64,000 nt of DNA, taken from assembly GCF_014204985.1 (NCBI RefSeq), contig NZ_JACHMP010000001.1, positions 6,758,001-6,822,000 of the forward strand. The letters run 5' to 3'. The translations under genes and the position numbers were made by a program. Below are positions 24,585-35,113 of the stretch, one piece after another. Source of the stretch: Streptosporangium becharense (lineage in GTDB: Bacteria > Actinomycetota > Actinomycetes > Streptosporangiales > Streptosporangiaceae). Under the pieces are notes generated by a model. It saw only the letters and a list, made by a program, of their open reading frames with translations, did not search any database and had not been told where the DNA came from. Position 1 is the stretch's first letter. Each line of letters opens with the position of its first letter.

Positions 24585-25514
24585 TCAGACGGCGGCGATC
24601 GTCCAGGACGACTCGACCTTGTCGCCCGGCTGGAGCACGATCAGGTCGGTGCCGGAGTTGAAGGCGTCCGGCGGGCAGGTCATCGGCTCCACCGCCAGGC
24701 CGGAGTGGGCCAGGGCCGAGCCGGTGCACACCTGCACCCAGGGCAGCGCGGCGGGGTCCCAGCGCACCTCGACTCCGCCGCCGGGGCCGGTCACCCGCAC
24801 CCGGACCAGCCCGTCGGCGTCGGGCCGCAACCCGGTGAAGGCGTGGTCGACCGCGGTGGCGCCGACCGCGCGCGGGCCGGTGAAGTCGTACGGGGTGCCG
24901 GCGACGTCCTCCAGCGAGGCGGGCAGCAGCCTGTCGTCGACGAGCAGCACCTTCTCCGCCGGTACGTGCAGCTCATAGCCCTCGACGTCGCCCGGGAGCA
25001 GCCACGGGTGCGGCCCGCAGCCGTAGGGGGCGGGCAGGTCCCCGGTGTTCTCGGCGGTCAGTGTGGTGGTCAGCCCGTCGGGGGCCAGGGAGTACAGGAC
25101 GGTCAGGTCGAGGGTGAAGGGGTAGCCGGGGGAGGGCTCGACGGTGTGCGTCAGCCGCACGGAGTCGTGTCCCCGCCCGTCCCGGTGTCCGTCCGCGTCC
25201 CCGTCCCCGTCCTCGGCCGGTGACCGGTCCACCGCCCGCCACTCGACGTCGGCGACCAGCCCGTGCAGGGCGTTGCCACGATCCGGCTCGTTCACCGGCA
25301 ACCGGTGGGTCCGTCCGCCGAAGGTGTAGGCGGCGCCGGCGATCCGGTTGGGCCACGGGGCGAGCAGGGTCCCGCTGTAGTAGGGGATCGGCTCGTCCGC
25401 GGGCCAGCTGGTCACCAGGTCGCGCTCACCGTGCCGGAGCACGCGCAGGGCCGCGGCCCGCGTGGTGATCTCGGCGTGCATGGTGCCGTTGCGGAGGGTG
25501 AACTGCCGGGACAC
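24585..25514 (-). CDS. Aldose 1-epimerase (mutarotase) family protein
   Basis: A 309-residue galactose-mutarotase-like beta-sandwich enzyme, which interconverts alpha and beta anomers of free hexoses in the cytosol. Visible motifs: the N-terminal LLAPWPNRI substrate loop, NALHGLV with the conserved His, CGPHPWLLPG with the catalytic His, and the C-terminal VEPMTCPPDAFNSG. It starts at GTG 25514 with AAGGA upstream. It follows cebR by 84 bp on the same strand and precedes the phosphotransferase, so it may serve the glucose released by the beta-glucosidase. Confidence 0.9.
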   Translation of the reverse strand: MSRQFTLRNGTMHAEITTRAAALRVLRHGERDLVTSWPADEPIPYYSGTLLAPWPNRIAGAAYTFGGRTHRLPVNEPDRGNALHGLVADVEWRAVDRSPAEDGDGDADGHRDGRGHDSVRLTHTVEPSPGYPFTLDLTVLYSLAPDGLTTTLTAENTGDLPAPYGCGPHPWLLPGDVEGYELHVPAEKVLLVDDRLLPASLEDVAGTPYDFTGPRAVGATAVDHAFTGLRPDADGLVRVRVTGPGGGVEVRWDPAALPWVQVCTGSALAHSGLAVEPMTCPPDAFNSGTDLIVLQPGDKVESSWTIAAV

Positions 25515-25598
25515 GGGTGTCCTTTCGGTGAGGGGACGGGGGGAGGGCGGGGGGCCGCCCCCGGCCGGGGCGGAAGGCTCCGGCCGCCGGGGAACCGG

Positions 25599-26606
25599 TC
25601 AGGCGGACTCCCGCTCGACCAGGTGGGTGTCCAGTATCACCACGGGCTGCTCCAGGTGCTCGCCGTTGATGCGGGCGACGAGGAGGTGGGCCATCTGGCG
25701 GCCCATCGCCTCGGTGGGCTGGTGCACGGTGGTGAGCGCGGGGGAGGAGTGGGCGCCCGCCGGCGAGTCGTCGAAGCCGATCACCGCGACGTCGCCGGGC
25801 ACGGTCCTGCCCTCCTCCCGGAGGATCCGCATCGCCCCCAGGGCCATGGGGTCGGAGGCGGTGAAGACGGCGTCCAGGCCGGGGGTGCGCGCCAGGAGTT
25901 CGCGCATGGCGACCATGCCGCTCTCCTCGCTGAAGTCGCCGTAGGCGACGATCTCGGTGAGCCCCGTCGCGAGCAGCGCGTCGCGGTAGCCCGCGAGCCG
26001 GTCGACGCCCACCCCCATGTCCTGCGGCCCGGCGATGGTGGCGATCCGCCGCCGGCCCCGGCCCAGCAGGTATTTGACCGCCTGCCGGGCCCCGGCGCGG
26101 TTGTCCACGTCGACGTAGCTGTAGGGGGCCGGGCCGACGGGGCGTCCGCCGATGACGGTCGGCACGCCCATCGCCTCCAGCCGCCCCGGCAGCGGGTCGG
26201 CGCCGTGCAGGGAGATGAGCAGCACGCCGTCGACGTGCTGCCCGGTCAGGTAGTGCTCCAGCCGCTCGTGCTCCTGCGGGGACTGGGCCATCGCGAGGAT
26301 GAGCTGCAGGCCGGTCTCGGACAGGGCGGAGCCGATGCCGCGGATGGTCCCGGCGAAGTAGGGCTCGTCGAAGACGCGCAGCTCGGACTCGGAGACGACC
26401 AGGGCGACGGTGTCGGTGCGCCGGGTGACCAGCGCGCGTGCCGCCCTGTTGGGGACGTACCCCAGCTCATCGATCGCGTTCATCACGGCGTCGCGGGCCT
26501 TCTCGCTCACCTTGGGCGAGCCGTTGATGACCCGCGACACCGTGCCGCGGCCGACACCGGCCAGGGCCGCGACCGCCTCAAGCGTCGGACGACGGTCGCC
26601 GTTCAT
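25599..26606 (-). CDS. cebR: LacI-family repressor of cellobiose utilisation (CebR/CelR)
   Basis: A 335-residue LacI-family repressor. The HTH and hinge helix are TLEAVAALAGVGRGTVSRVINGSPKVS...ALGYVPNRAARALVTRR-like (residues 7-60), followed by a Peripla_BP_3-type effector domain ending GFDDSPAGAHSSPALTTVHQP. In Streptomyces and Thermobifida, CebR/CelR binds TGGGAGCGCTCCCA and is released by cellobiose. Two perfect copies of that box lie upstream of the operon, which makes the assignment strong. It is the fifth gene, 35 bp after bglC, so it is likely autoregulated. ATG 26606 gives the standard short LacI N-terminus. Confidence 0.9.
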   Translation of the reverse strand: MNGDRRPTLEAVAALAGVGRGTVSRVINGSPKVSEKARDAVMNAIDELGYVPNRAARALVTRRTDTVALVVSESELRVFDEPYFAGTIRGIGSALSETGLQLILAMAQSPQEHERLEHYLTGQHVDGVLLISLHGADPLPGRLEAMGVPTVIGGRPVGPAPYSYVDVDNRAGARQAVKYLLGRGRRRIATIAGPQDMGVGVDRLAGYRDALLATGLTEIVAYGDFSEESGMVAMRELLARTPGLDAVFTASDPMALGAMRILREEGRTVPGDVAVIGFDDSPAGAHSSPALTTVHQPTEAMGRQMAHLLVARINGEHLEQPVVILDTHLVERESA

Positions 26607-26641
26607 GTGCGTTAGCCCCCATCGATGGATTACGCCGGTCC

Positions 26642-28062
<1,421 letters not shown>

Positions 28063-28066
<4 letters not shown>

Positions 28067-28962
28067 GCCTTGACCGCACCTTCCATGAGTCCGCCGACGA
28101 TCTGACGGCCGAACACGATGAAAACGATGAACAGGGGGAGGACCGAGGCGGCCGTGCCGGTGAAGAGCATGACGTAGTCGGTTCCGTGGGCCTGGTTGAG
28201 CGCGGCGATCGACGTCTGGACCACCGGATTGGCCGGGTCCAGCACGATCGACGGCCACATGAACTCGTTCCAGTTCTGCATGAAGGTCAGCAGGGCGAGC
28301 ACCGCCATGCCGGGACGCACCGCGGGCAGCACGACGCTGGCGTAGATGCGCATGGTCGAGGCGCCGTCGACGCGGCCCGCCTCGATGAGCTCGTCCGGCA
28401 CCGCCTGGGTGGTGTACTGGGTCATCATGAAGACCCCGAACCCGTTGACCAGGAAGGGCAGGATCACCGCCTGGATCTGGCCGGTCCAGCCGAGGGTCAC
28501 CATCATCTCGTAGAGCGGGACGATGCCCATCTGCTGGAGCGGGACCATCATGGTCACCAGGATCAGGCCCAGCAGGATCTTGCTGCCGCGGAACCTCAGC
28601 TTGGCGAAGGCGAAGCCCGCCAGGGTGGAGACGAGCACCACCGAGACCGTCACCGTGGTCGACACGATGATCGAGTTGATCAGGCCGGTGGCGAAGTGGG
28701 CGTCCTCGGCGGCCAGCAGCCGCTGGACGTTCTCACCGAGGTGGCCGCCGGGCAGCAGCGGCGGCGGGGTCTCGATGGCCTCGCTGTTGGTCCGCGTGGC
28801 CATGATGAACATGTAGTAGATCGGGAAGGCCGACAGCACGAGCGCGAAGGCGAGGACCGCCTTCGTCAGCGGGCCGGCGTCCCAGATGCGGTTCACGGAC
28901 GCGGACCGCCCGGCCGGGCGGCGCCGGGCCACCGGGCGCGGGCCCGTCTTGATCGCCGTCAC
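28063..28962 (-). CDS. cebG: Cellobiose ABC transporter permease (MalG-like)
   Basis: A 299-residue BPD_transp_1 permease of the CUT1 class with six predicted membrane helices. The cytoplasmic EAA loop that docks the ATPase reads LIEAGRVDGASTMRIYASVVLP. GTG 28962 overlaps the cebF stop by 4 bp and its own stop overlaps the bglC start by 4 bp. No ATPase gene is in the operon; CUT1 importers of this kind in actinomycetes use a shared ATPase, MsiK, encoded elsewhere. Confidence 0.92.
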
Positions 28963-29936
28963 TTGTTGCCCCCGATCCGGCGGGTGAAGGAGTAGTTGAT
29001 CAGGGTGCCGATGAGGATAAGCGCGAACAGCAGCCAGGCCGCCGCCGAGGCGTAACCCATGTCGAAGTCCCGGAACCCCTCCTTGACGATGAACATCGCG
29101 ACCGTCTGGTACTGGCCGGTGGCACCTCCGGCGAGTGTCGGGTTGCCCTCGAACATGACGGGTTCGGCGTACAGGGTCAGGCCGCCGATGGTGGAGATGA
29201 ACACCACGAAGATCAGCGTGGGACGCAGCATCGGGACGGTGATCTGCCAGAACTGCCGCCGGGCCGAGGCGCCGTCGAGGGAGGCGGCCTCGTAGAGGTC
29301 CTTGGGGATCGTCTGCATGGCGGCCAGCAGGATGATCGCGTTGTAGCCGGTCCAGCGCCAGTCGATCATCGTGGAGATGGCGATCCAGGCGGTCCAGCTC
29401 TGGTTCTGCCATTCGATCCGGTCGACGCCGAACAGGCCCAGGAACCAGTTGGCCATGCCGTAGTCGCGCGCGTAGAGCTGGGTGAAGACCACGGCGACCG
29501 CGACGACCGAGGTCACCAGGGGAAGCAGGATGCCCAGGCGGAAGAACAGCCGTCCCCGGATGCGCTTGTTGAGGGCGTTGGCGAGCATGAGCGCCAGGAC
29601 GAGCTGCGGGATCGTCGACATGACGAAGATCCCGACTGTGTTGATCACCGAGTTCCAGAAGGCCTCGTCGGCGATCAGCTCGATGTAGTTGTCGAGCCCG
29701 AGGAAGGTCTTGTCCCCGCCCAGCTCCCAGTCGTGCAGGGAGACCCACAGGGTGTAGCCCAGCGGGAAGACCCCGAAGAGCGTGAAGAGCAGGAAGTACG
29801 GCGAGACGAGGAAGTAGGGGGTCGCCCGCAGGTCGAACCTGGCGAGCCCACCGCCGCTCCGCGCGGGCTTCGCGGGTCCGGGCGGGTGGGGACCGGGCCG
29901 CCGCGCGGGGGCGGGTGCGTCGACTTTCAGGGACAT
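28959..29936 (-). CDS. cebF: Cellobiose ABC transporter permease (MalF-like)
   Basis: A 325-residue CUT1 permease. After a basic Pro/Ala-rich N-terminus (about 30 residues) there are six hydrophobic segments; the first is YFLVSPYFLLFTLFGVFPLG. The EAA loop is LYEAASLDGASARRQFWQITVP. ATG 29936 is preceded by AAAGG. It pairs with CebG to make the membrane channel for cello-oligosaccharides. Confidence 0.92.
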   Translation of the reverse strand: MSLKVDAPAPARRPGPHPPGPAKPARSGGGLARFDLRATPYFLVSPYFLLFTLFGVFPLGYTLWVSLHDWELGGDKTFLGLDNYIELIADEAFWNSVINTVGIFVMSTIPQLVLALMLANALNKRIRGRLFFRLGILLPLVTSVVAVAVVFTQLYARDYGMANWFLGLFGVDRIEWQNQSWTAWIAISTMIDWRWTGYNAIILLAAMQTIPKDLYEAASLDGASARRQFWQITVPMLRPTLIFVVFISTIGGLTLYAEPVMFEGNPTLAGGATGQYQTVAMFIVKEGFRDFDMGYASAAAWLLFALILIGTLINYSFTRRIGGNK

Positions 29937-29965
29937 CGGTCAGCCTTTCAGCGAGGGGGCAGGCG

Positions 29966-30002
29966 ACGGGCCCGGCGGCGGAACAGCCGTCGCCGGGCCC
30001 GT
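29966..30002 (-). terminator. Intercistronic hairpin between cebE and cebF
   Basis: ACGGGCCCGGCG (29966-29977) pairs with CGCCGGGCCCGT (29991-30002). Hairpins just after a binding-protein gene commonly protect its mRNA and reduce read-through, giving more binding protein than permease. Confidence 0.65.
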
Positions 30003-30019
30003 GCGGATCGGGACGGGGA

Positions 30020-31363
30020 TCAGCCCGCCGCCTTGGTGCCGGCCTCGACGAACTTCGTCCAGGCCTCGCCGTAGGGGATGGAGCCCTTGTCCATGCCCTC
30101 GAGAACCTTCTCCGCTGCGGTCTTCACCTGGGCGTGCTTCTCACCCAGGAAGACGGGGAGCAGGTCCTTGACCGAGGCGCCGAAGATCTGGCCGGTCGGG
30201 GCGTCGTTGAAGAACTCGTTCTTCAGCTCCGCGACCGCGGGGTCCTGCTGGGCGGGGATGGAGCTGGGGAAGGCCGCGGCCTCCTGGAAGGCCAGCACGT
30301 GGCCCTCCTTGCCGGTGAGGTAGTTCAGGACCTCGGCGGCCTCCTTGGGGTGCTTGCTCTGCTTGGGAACGGCCAGGTAGGAGCCGCCCCAGTTGCCGGC
30401 GCCGCCGGGCACCGCGGCCACGTCCCACTTGCCCTTGTTCTCGTCACCCGCCGCGCCGGAGACCACGCCGAGCATCCACGCCGGACAGCCCATGGTGGCG
30501 AAGCCGCCCTTCTTGATCGCCGCGTTCCACTCCGGGGTGAAGGAGGCGAGCTTGGCGGTCAGGCCCGCCTCGCTGAAGGACTTCACCGTGTCGAAGGCCG
30601 TCTTGATCGCCGGGTTGGTGCCGATGACGAGCTGGTTCGACTTGTCGAAGTAGGAGATGTTGCCGTTCTTCGGCGCCTCCTGCGACAGGAGCACGTTGTA
30701 GAGGGTGTTCGGCCCGTCGATGAACTTGGGGTCGTCCTTGCCCTTGTTGGCGGCCTGGAACTTCTTGCCGGTCTCCATGAAGGCGTTCCAGTCGGGCCAG
30801 AGCTTGCCGACCTCCTCGCGGTCGGTCGGCAGACCGGCCTTCTCGAACAGGTCCGTGCGGTAGCACATGGTCATGCCGCCGATGTCGGTGCCGAGCGCGA
30901 AGAGCTTGCCGTCCTTGTTGAGGCCGTTCTCCCACTTGGCCGCGGGGAAGTCCGCCTTGCGGCTCTCCAGGCCGTACTGCGACAGGTCGGCGAAGAACTG
31001 GGACCGCGCCTTCATCAGGCCCATGGCACCCTCGTCGATGCCGACGATGTCCGCGGCGCCGCTGCCCGCCTGCAGCTTCTGCAGCAGCTGGGGCAGGTAG
31101 ACGTCCTCGAAACGGTCGGTCAGGTTCTGGTACTTGACCTGGATGTTGGGGTGCTCGGCGTTCCACTTCTCCACGGCCTTGTCGTAGCCGAAGTTCTCAC
31201 CACCGCCGAAGGTGTGCACGGTGATGGTCACCGGCTCGGCCGCGGCGCCGCCGCTCGCGGTGGAACCGGCGGGCTCGCCGGAGCCGCACGAGGTGATGGC
31301 CAGGGCGGTCACCGCCATGACCGCGACCGCGGCGAGCCTGCCCTGCCGCTTGCTGTTCAACAT
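30020..31363 (-). CDS. cebE: Cellobiose-binding lipoprotein of the ABC transporter
   Basis: A 447-residue extracytoplasmic solute-binding lipoprotein (SBP_bac_1). The signal peptide ends in ITSC with lipidated Cys26, then a Ser/Gly/Ala-rich linker. The core has the usual WNAEHPNIQVKYQNLTDRFEDVY start, GTDIGGMTMCYRTDLFEKAGLP in the first lobe and MLGVVSGAAGDENKGKWDVAAVPGG later. Two CebR boxes upstream indicate cellobiose/cellotriose as ligand, by analogy with Streptomyces CebE. First gene of the operon. Confidence 0.9.
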   Translation of the reverse strand: MLNSKRQGRLAAVAVMAVTALAITSCGSGEPAGSTASGGAAAEPVTITVHTFGGGENFGYDKAVEKWNAEHPNIQVKYQNLTDRFEDVYLPQLLQKLQAGSGAADIVGIDEGAMGLMKARSQFFADLSQYGLESRKADFPAAKWENGLNKDGKLFALGTDIGGMTMCYRTDLFEKAGLPTDREEVGKLWPDWNAFMETGKKFQAANKGKDDPKFIDGPNTLYNVLLSQEAPKNGNISYFDKSNQLVIGTNPAIKTAFDTVKSFSEAGLTAKLASFTPEWNAAIKKGGFATMGCPAWMLGVVSGAAGDENKGKWDVAAVPGGAGNWGGSYLAVPKQSKHPKEAAEVLNYLTGKEGHVLAFQEAAAFPSSIPAQQDPAVAELKNEFFNDAPTGQIFGASVKDLLPVFLGEKHAQVKTAAEKVLEGMDKGSIPYGEAWTKFVEAGTKAAG

Positions 31364-31465
31364 TCCGGACCCCTCTCAGGTGGTCGCCCGAATCAGTGGG
31401 AGGTGACACCGCGGACCGGTCCCCGAATGACGTGTCGTCCACGGTGCGGTGTACTCAATGTGCTT

Positions 31466-31479
31466 TGGGAGCGCTCCCA
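31466..31479. promoter_or_regulatory. CebR/CelR operator 1 (perfect)
   Basis: TGGGAGCGCTCCCA is a perfect 14-bp palindrome identical to the established CebR/CelR box, about 100 bp upstream of the cebE start. Confidence 0.92.
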
Positions 31480-31595
31480 CGAAGCGTGGACGATCGGCAA
31501 CCAAGGCGTCAATATGCCGAAACTCAACCGTTACATCTGGCTCGGTTTGAAGGGATGGTCGGCGAATTAGGGGATATACGCCCCATATGGTGACT

Positions 31596-31609
31596 TGGGA
31601 GCGCTCCCA
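31596..31609. promoter_or_regulatory. CebR/CelR operator 2 (perfect)
   Basis: A second exact TGGGAGCGCTCCCA, 130 bp upstream of the first. The spacing would allow looping between two repressor dimers. Confidence 0.9.
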
Positions 31610-32165
31610 TCACATGCACGCACAGTCAGGGCATTTCGGGGTTCACGGGTGCGGGTGAGCCGCGCGGATCACCCCTGAGGCGTGGGGGAACCACGTGGTC
31701 CGGTCCGGTCGTCGGCGTCCGGCTCGGCCTCGGTGAACCGCGTGGTCCGATCTGAGCGCCGGTGAACCGGGGGTGCCGCTCTCCGCCGATGGCGGGTGGC
31801 CGTCGGACGGCCCTCGGGCCGCTGGAGGACCGCAGAAGGGTATGGCCGGTCACGTCCGGCGGCCCGTCGTGACGGCCGTGGAATATGATCACATCGGTCG
31901 TCATGCCTTCGGTCTCCGATTCGCCGCCGACCGTCCGGGCAGCGTCATGACGTGGCTCGGTTGAATGCCTTTCCGGAGGGGTGTGGCGCACTCTCCGATC
32001 GGCGTCCCATCCCGGGGCGGCTTCGACGGACATCGTTCACCGGCGATCCGCCGACGGAGACGTCCGTCCGTCGCGCACGCGGAACGTCCCGGCCGAGCGC
32101 GACCGTCACCCGCGGCTCACTCCGACCACCGCCCGATCCGTTTCCCCGATCGCGAAGGACACCAC

Positions 32166-32609
32166 GTGTACCGCACCATGCTGCAGAGCAAGATCCACCG
32201 TGCCACGGTGACCCAGGCGGACCTGCACTACGTCGGCTCACTCACCCTGGACCGAGACCTGATCGACGCGGCGGACCTCCTGCCGGGCGAGAAGGTGGAC
32301 GTCGTCGACATCGACAACGGCAACCGCCTCAGCACCTACGTCATCGAGGGGGAACGGGGCAGTGGGATCGTGGGGATCAACGGCGCGGCGGCCAGGCTCA
32401 TCTCGCCCGGCGACCTGGTGATCATCATCGCCTACCGGCTCGTCACCGACGACGAGGCCCGCGACCTCAAGCCGAAGATCGTGTTCGTCGACCGGGACAA
32501 CCGTCCCGTCGACGTCGGCTCCGACCCGGCCCGCGTGCCCGACGTGCCCGAGGCGTCCGGGCTGGCCCGCGGGGACGAGCCCGTGGAGGAACCCGCCCGA
32601 CGGCTGTGA
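32166..32609 (+). CDS. panD: Aspartate 1-decarboxylase proenzyme
   Basis: A 147-residue pyruvoyl-dependent enzyme making beta-alanine from aspartate for pantothenate and CoA. The proenzyme cuts itself between Gly24 and Ser25 in HYVGSLTLD, and Ser25 becomes the pyruvoyl group. Also conserved are Lys9 in [14 protein letters not shown], the INGAAARL segment and [11 protein letters not shown] 32166 has AAGGA 6 nt upstream. The C-terminal 25 residues are a poorly conserved acidic tail. It stands alone, followed by a strong terminator. Confidence 0.96.
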   Translation: MYRTMLQSKIHRATVTQADLHYVGSLTLDRDLIDAADLLPGEKVDVVDIDNGNRLSTYVIEGERGSGIVGINGAAARLISPGDLVIIIAYRLVTDDEARDLKPKIVFVDRDNRPVDVGSDPARVPDVPEASGLARGDEPVEEPARRL

Positions 32610-32625
32610 CCACGGCCCACGCGCG

Positions 32626-32673
32626 ACAGCGCCCGGGGGCGCCGCTCGGTCGAGCGGCGCCCCCGGGCGCTGT
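32626..32673 (+). terminator. Very strong terminator, 23-bp perfect stem
   Basis: The 23 bases at 32626-32648 are the exact reverse complement of 32651-32673, with only GT between, so the tip must open by a few pairs. It lies 17 bp after the panD stop and has no U-tract. Confidence 0.9.
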
Positions 32674-33053
32674 GATCCGGCGGTGCGCCGGACGGCGCGG
32701 GTCGCGCGCCGTGCCGGGCGAGGCCGGCGTCGCCGCCGCGGGAGCGGGGCAGGCCGTGGGGGTTCACCGGGTGCGGAGGGGAACGGATCATGCCGTACCC
32801 GGTTCATATCAGGTGGAGCACGGTGGGCCGGCCCGTGCGGCACCGGCTACGCCGGGCGGAACACGCGGGTGGCCTGCGGTTCACCGGATGCGACGGGCGG
32901 ACCGGCTGCGAGCGGTCCGCGCGGCACCGGATGCGCCGGGTGGGGCGATGGCGAACGCGTGGCCCGTGTCATGCGGGCGGGCCGGCGGTTCGTGTCATGC
33001 CGGGGGCCGGCGGTGTGTGCACGGCCCGTGTCGCGCCGGGTGGAGCGGACGGG
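32674..33053. repeat. Non-coding stretch with degenerate 20-bp repeats
   Basis: No gene is supported. A motif of the form CACCGGNTNCGNCGGGYGG recurs imperfectly near 32762, 32840, 32881, 32924 and 33030. Such arrays of related GC-rich words may be decayed intergenic repeats. Confidence 0.4.
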
Positions 33054-33758
33054 TCATCCGGCGTAGACCGGGTAGCCGTAGCCGACGACCTGGGACTTGG
33101 GACGGACGCGCTGCTCGACGCGGCCCTCGCCGGTGTTGCCCTCGATCGTGGTGATCGTGCCGTCGCCGTTGTCCTTCTTCACGAAGCCGACGTGGTCGAT
33201 CGCGCTGATGTCCTTGCTGCCGTTCCAGTCGAAGTAGACCACGGCGCCGGGCTTGGCGGCCTGGCCCCAGTGCTTGTTGGCCTTGAACCACTTGGCGTGG
33301 GTGACGGTGTAGGCGTCCCAGCCCATGGTGGGCCGGATGCCGGCCTGCTCGCCGACCCAGGAGACGAACATCGCGCACCAGGGGGCGTTGGCGTAGGCGC
33401 GGACGTTGCCGCCGTCGCGGGCGACGGTCTCACGGGCGCGCTGGGAGGCCATGTACCAGCTGTGGAACTTGGTCCCGCCGCCCTGCGCGTTCTCGCGGAC
33501 GCCGATCTGCTTGGAGGCCAGCTCCAGGACCTGGCCGGCCGACACCTTGGGCAGCTTCTCCGCCTGGATCTCCAGGGGGGTCTTCGCGACGGGCGCGTTC
33601 TTGGCGGTGCTGACGGACTCCGCCGGAGGGGCGGCGACGGGGGAGTGGCTGTCGGCGAGCGCCGCGGGGGCGGTGATGCCGCTCACGACGGCGACGGACA
33701 CGCCGAGGACCAGCTTGGTGAGGCGGGGGGCGTTGGGGGTGGGGTACTGCTTGGCCAT
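33054..33758 (-). CDS. Secreted CHAP-domain peptidoglycan endopeptidase
   Basis: A 234-residue exported cell-wall hydrolase. The signal peptide runs to about residue 35 (AALA/DSH), then a low-complexity linker, a helical segment and a CHAP (NlpC/P60-superfamily) domain. The catalytic Cys128 is in NAPWCAMFVSWV and His189 in AIDHVGFV, with Glu206/Asn208 in IEGNTG likely completing the site. Such enzymes cut peptide stems or cross-bridges of peptidoglycan. A c-di-AMP riboswitch precedes it, as for Rpf and other wall-lytic genes in actinobacteria. Confidence 0.9.
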   Translation of the reverse strand: MAKQYPTPNAPRLTKLVLGVSVAVVSGITAPAALADSHSPVAAPPAESVSTAKNAPVAKTPLEIQAEKLPKVSAGQVLELASKQIGVRENAQGGGTKFHSWYMASQRARETVARDGGNVRAYANAPWCAMFVSWVGEQAGIRPTMGWDAYTVTHAKWFKANKHWGQAAKPGAVVYFDWNGSKDISAIDHVGFVKKDNGDGTITTIEGNTGEGRVEQRVRPKSQVVGYGYPVYAG

Positions 33759-33785
33759 GCGGGGGTTCAGCTCCTTGCTTCGCTT

Positions 33786-33912
33786 CCATTCCGCCTACCG
33801 GGTTAGCTGACGGGTTCGGGCTGGGAAGTGCCCTACAGCGCGTACGAGCGCTGATTCACCCCTGGAACGTGGTTCCCCGGTTCCGCGACGGGTGTCGCGG
33901 ATTCGGCGGCCG
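33786..33912 (-). ncRNA. c-di-AMP riboswitch (ydaO/yuaA leader)
   Basis: Read on the minus strand, this leader carries the conserved ydaO blocks in order: CCGAATCC, GGGGAACC, GGGGTGAATC, a variable hairpin, GTAGGGCACTTCC, GCCCGAACCCGTCAGCTAA and CCCGGTAGGCGGA. The GTCAGCTAACCCGGTAGGCGG block at the 3' end is diagnostic. It ends about 30 nt before the CHAP gene start. In actinobacteria this riboswitch is typically an OFF switch for wall-hydrolase genes when c-di-AMP is high. Confidence 0.92.
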
Positions 33913-34519
33913 CGCTCACCGGGACGGGATCGTCCGGGCGGAACGCGGTCGGGCAATGTGACGGCAATGCTCAGGCCTCGGAAGACCTAGGCGTTCGTCA
34001 TGAACAGGACGAAGGTACGTGATTCGGACAGAGGATTACAAACACGACACATTGCCGTCGCTTGGTAGTACGTCCGAAAACGGGGGGTAGAACGGGGCGT
34101 CGCCGGGTACGGAGGAGGGGTCCCGAAGGGGCGATCCGGCGTCGGAGTCGTCGTGTCCGGCGGCCCGGGTGGTCAGGGCGTCGTGGCCGGAAACCCCTGC
34201 GGCGACGGGGATCCAGGTGTTCCGTGCCCGCCGGACGATCTTCGTGGAAGGGTGTGGGCGACCCTGCCGGGCCGTTTCCGGACACCCCTTCCATGATCGC
34301 TGATTGTTCGAACACCATTTCGATGGTAAAAAGTATGGCGATGGTACGTGCCGCACCATGAAACCCATGGGACGGTCATGGCGATCCGCCCTCACCGGAG
34401 GGCCGCTCTCGGTCCGGGGGCACCGGGGATGCTCCGCTCTCGGTCCGGGTACCTCCGGACGGGATGCTCCGCTCTCGGCCGAGGGCACCCGGCGGTGCGC
34501 TCGCGCCGCCTGGTGCGCC
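33913..34519. other. Gene-poor region between the riboswitch and the TetR gene
   Basis: No gene is supported. It should hold the promoter of the riboswitch transcript. Near 34311-34360 there is an AT-richer cluster with ACCAT/ATGGT words in opposing orientation (34314, 34323, 34341, 34355). At 34403-34500 the word CCGCTCTCGG recurs three times (34403, 34434, 34469) in an imperfect 31-35-bp tandem repeat that runs to the TetR stop. Confidence 0.45.
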
Positions 34520-35098
34520 TCAGGTCCCGGCGGCCGACCAGGCGCGGATGAGCGGAAGTAGGATCCGGTCGACCGTCTCCTCGACGAACGTCCGGTCGAG
34601 CGGGTCGCCGGTGAAGAACAGGCGATACCACACCGTCGCTTCGGTGATCTTCTTGATCTCCGCCGGATCGACGCGGCCGGACAGCTCGCCGCGCTCCCTG
34701 GCGCGGTCGAGCAGCGGCGTGGTCCCGGTGATGTCGGCCCTGGGCACGTGGTCGCGCAGGGCGGCGGCCAGCTCGGGAGAGTTGAGCAGGGCCGGGAAGA
34801 GGCCGAAGATCAGGGAGTGCTTCTGTTCCAGGGTCCGGCAGAAACCGGTCACGGCCTCGATCAGGTCACCGCGCATCGTCCCGGTGTCGGGCGGGGCCGG
34901 GGCGTCGACCTGCAGGTGGTTGCAGACCAGGTCGACGACCAGGGCCTCCTTGCCCGGCCAGCGACGGTAGATCGTCGCCTTGCTGGCGCTGGCGCGCCTG
35001 GCGATCTGGTCGACGGACATCCGGTCGTATCCGACCTCGGACAGCAGCTCCGAGGTCGCGTCGAGGATCGCCCGCTCCCGCAGGGGGTCGAGACGCAA
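34520..35098 (-). CDS. TetR-family transcriptional regulator
   Basis: A 192-residue TetR/AcrR repressor. The HTH is MSVDQIARRASASKATIYRRWPGKEAL (about residues 27-53), followed by an all-helical ligand domain of the TetR_C type. I use TTG 35098 because GGAGG lies 5-6 nt upstream and it gives a complete HTH. It is 15 bp after the SDR gene on the same strand, so the two are co-transcribed; the palindrome upstream of the SDR gene is its likely operator. Confidence 0.88.
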   Translation of the reverse strand: MRLDPLRERAILDATSELLSEVGYDRMSVDQIARRASASKATIYRRWPGKEALVVDLVCNHLQVDAPAPPDTGTMRGDLIEAVTGFCRTLEQKHSLIFGLFPALLNSPELAAALRDHVPRADITGTTPLLDRARERGELSGRVDPAEIKKITEATVWYRLFFTGDPLDRTFVEETVDRILLPLIRAWSAAGT

Positions 35099-35113
35099 GG
35101 TGCCTCCGGTGGA

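Larger units (their letters stand above)
31364..32165. other. Divergent 800-bp region between cebE and panD
   Basis: No gene is supported. The left part carries the two CebR boxes and the AT-richer leader of cebE, including a TTGACG at about 31507-31512 on the minus strand. The middle (31620-31860) is GC-rich with repeated GGTGAACCG motifs. A TATGAT near 31883 on the plus strand is a possible -10 for panD. Confidence 0.5.

Noticed and set aside
32674-33053. CRISPR-like array
   Set aside because: The recurring words are imperfect, unevenly spaced and lack conserved repeat-spacer organisation or nearby cas genes.
34311-34360. Small regulatory RNA or riboswitch in the ACCAT/ATGGT cluster
   Set aside because: The inverted words are only 5 bp, no conserved riboswitch motif is seen and no gene start lies close by in the right orientation.
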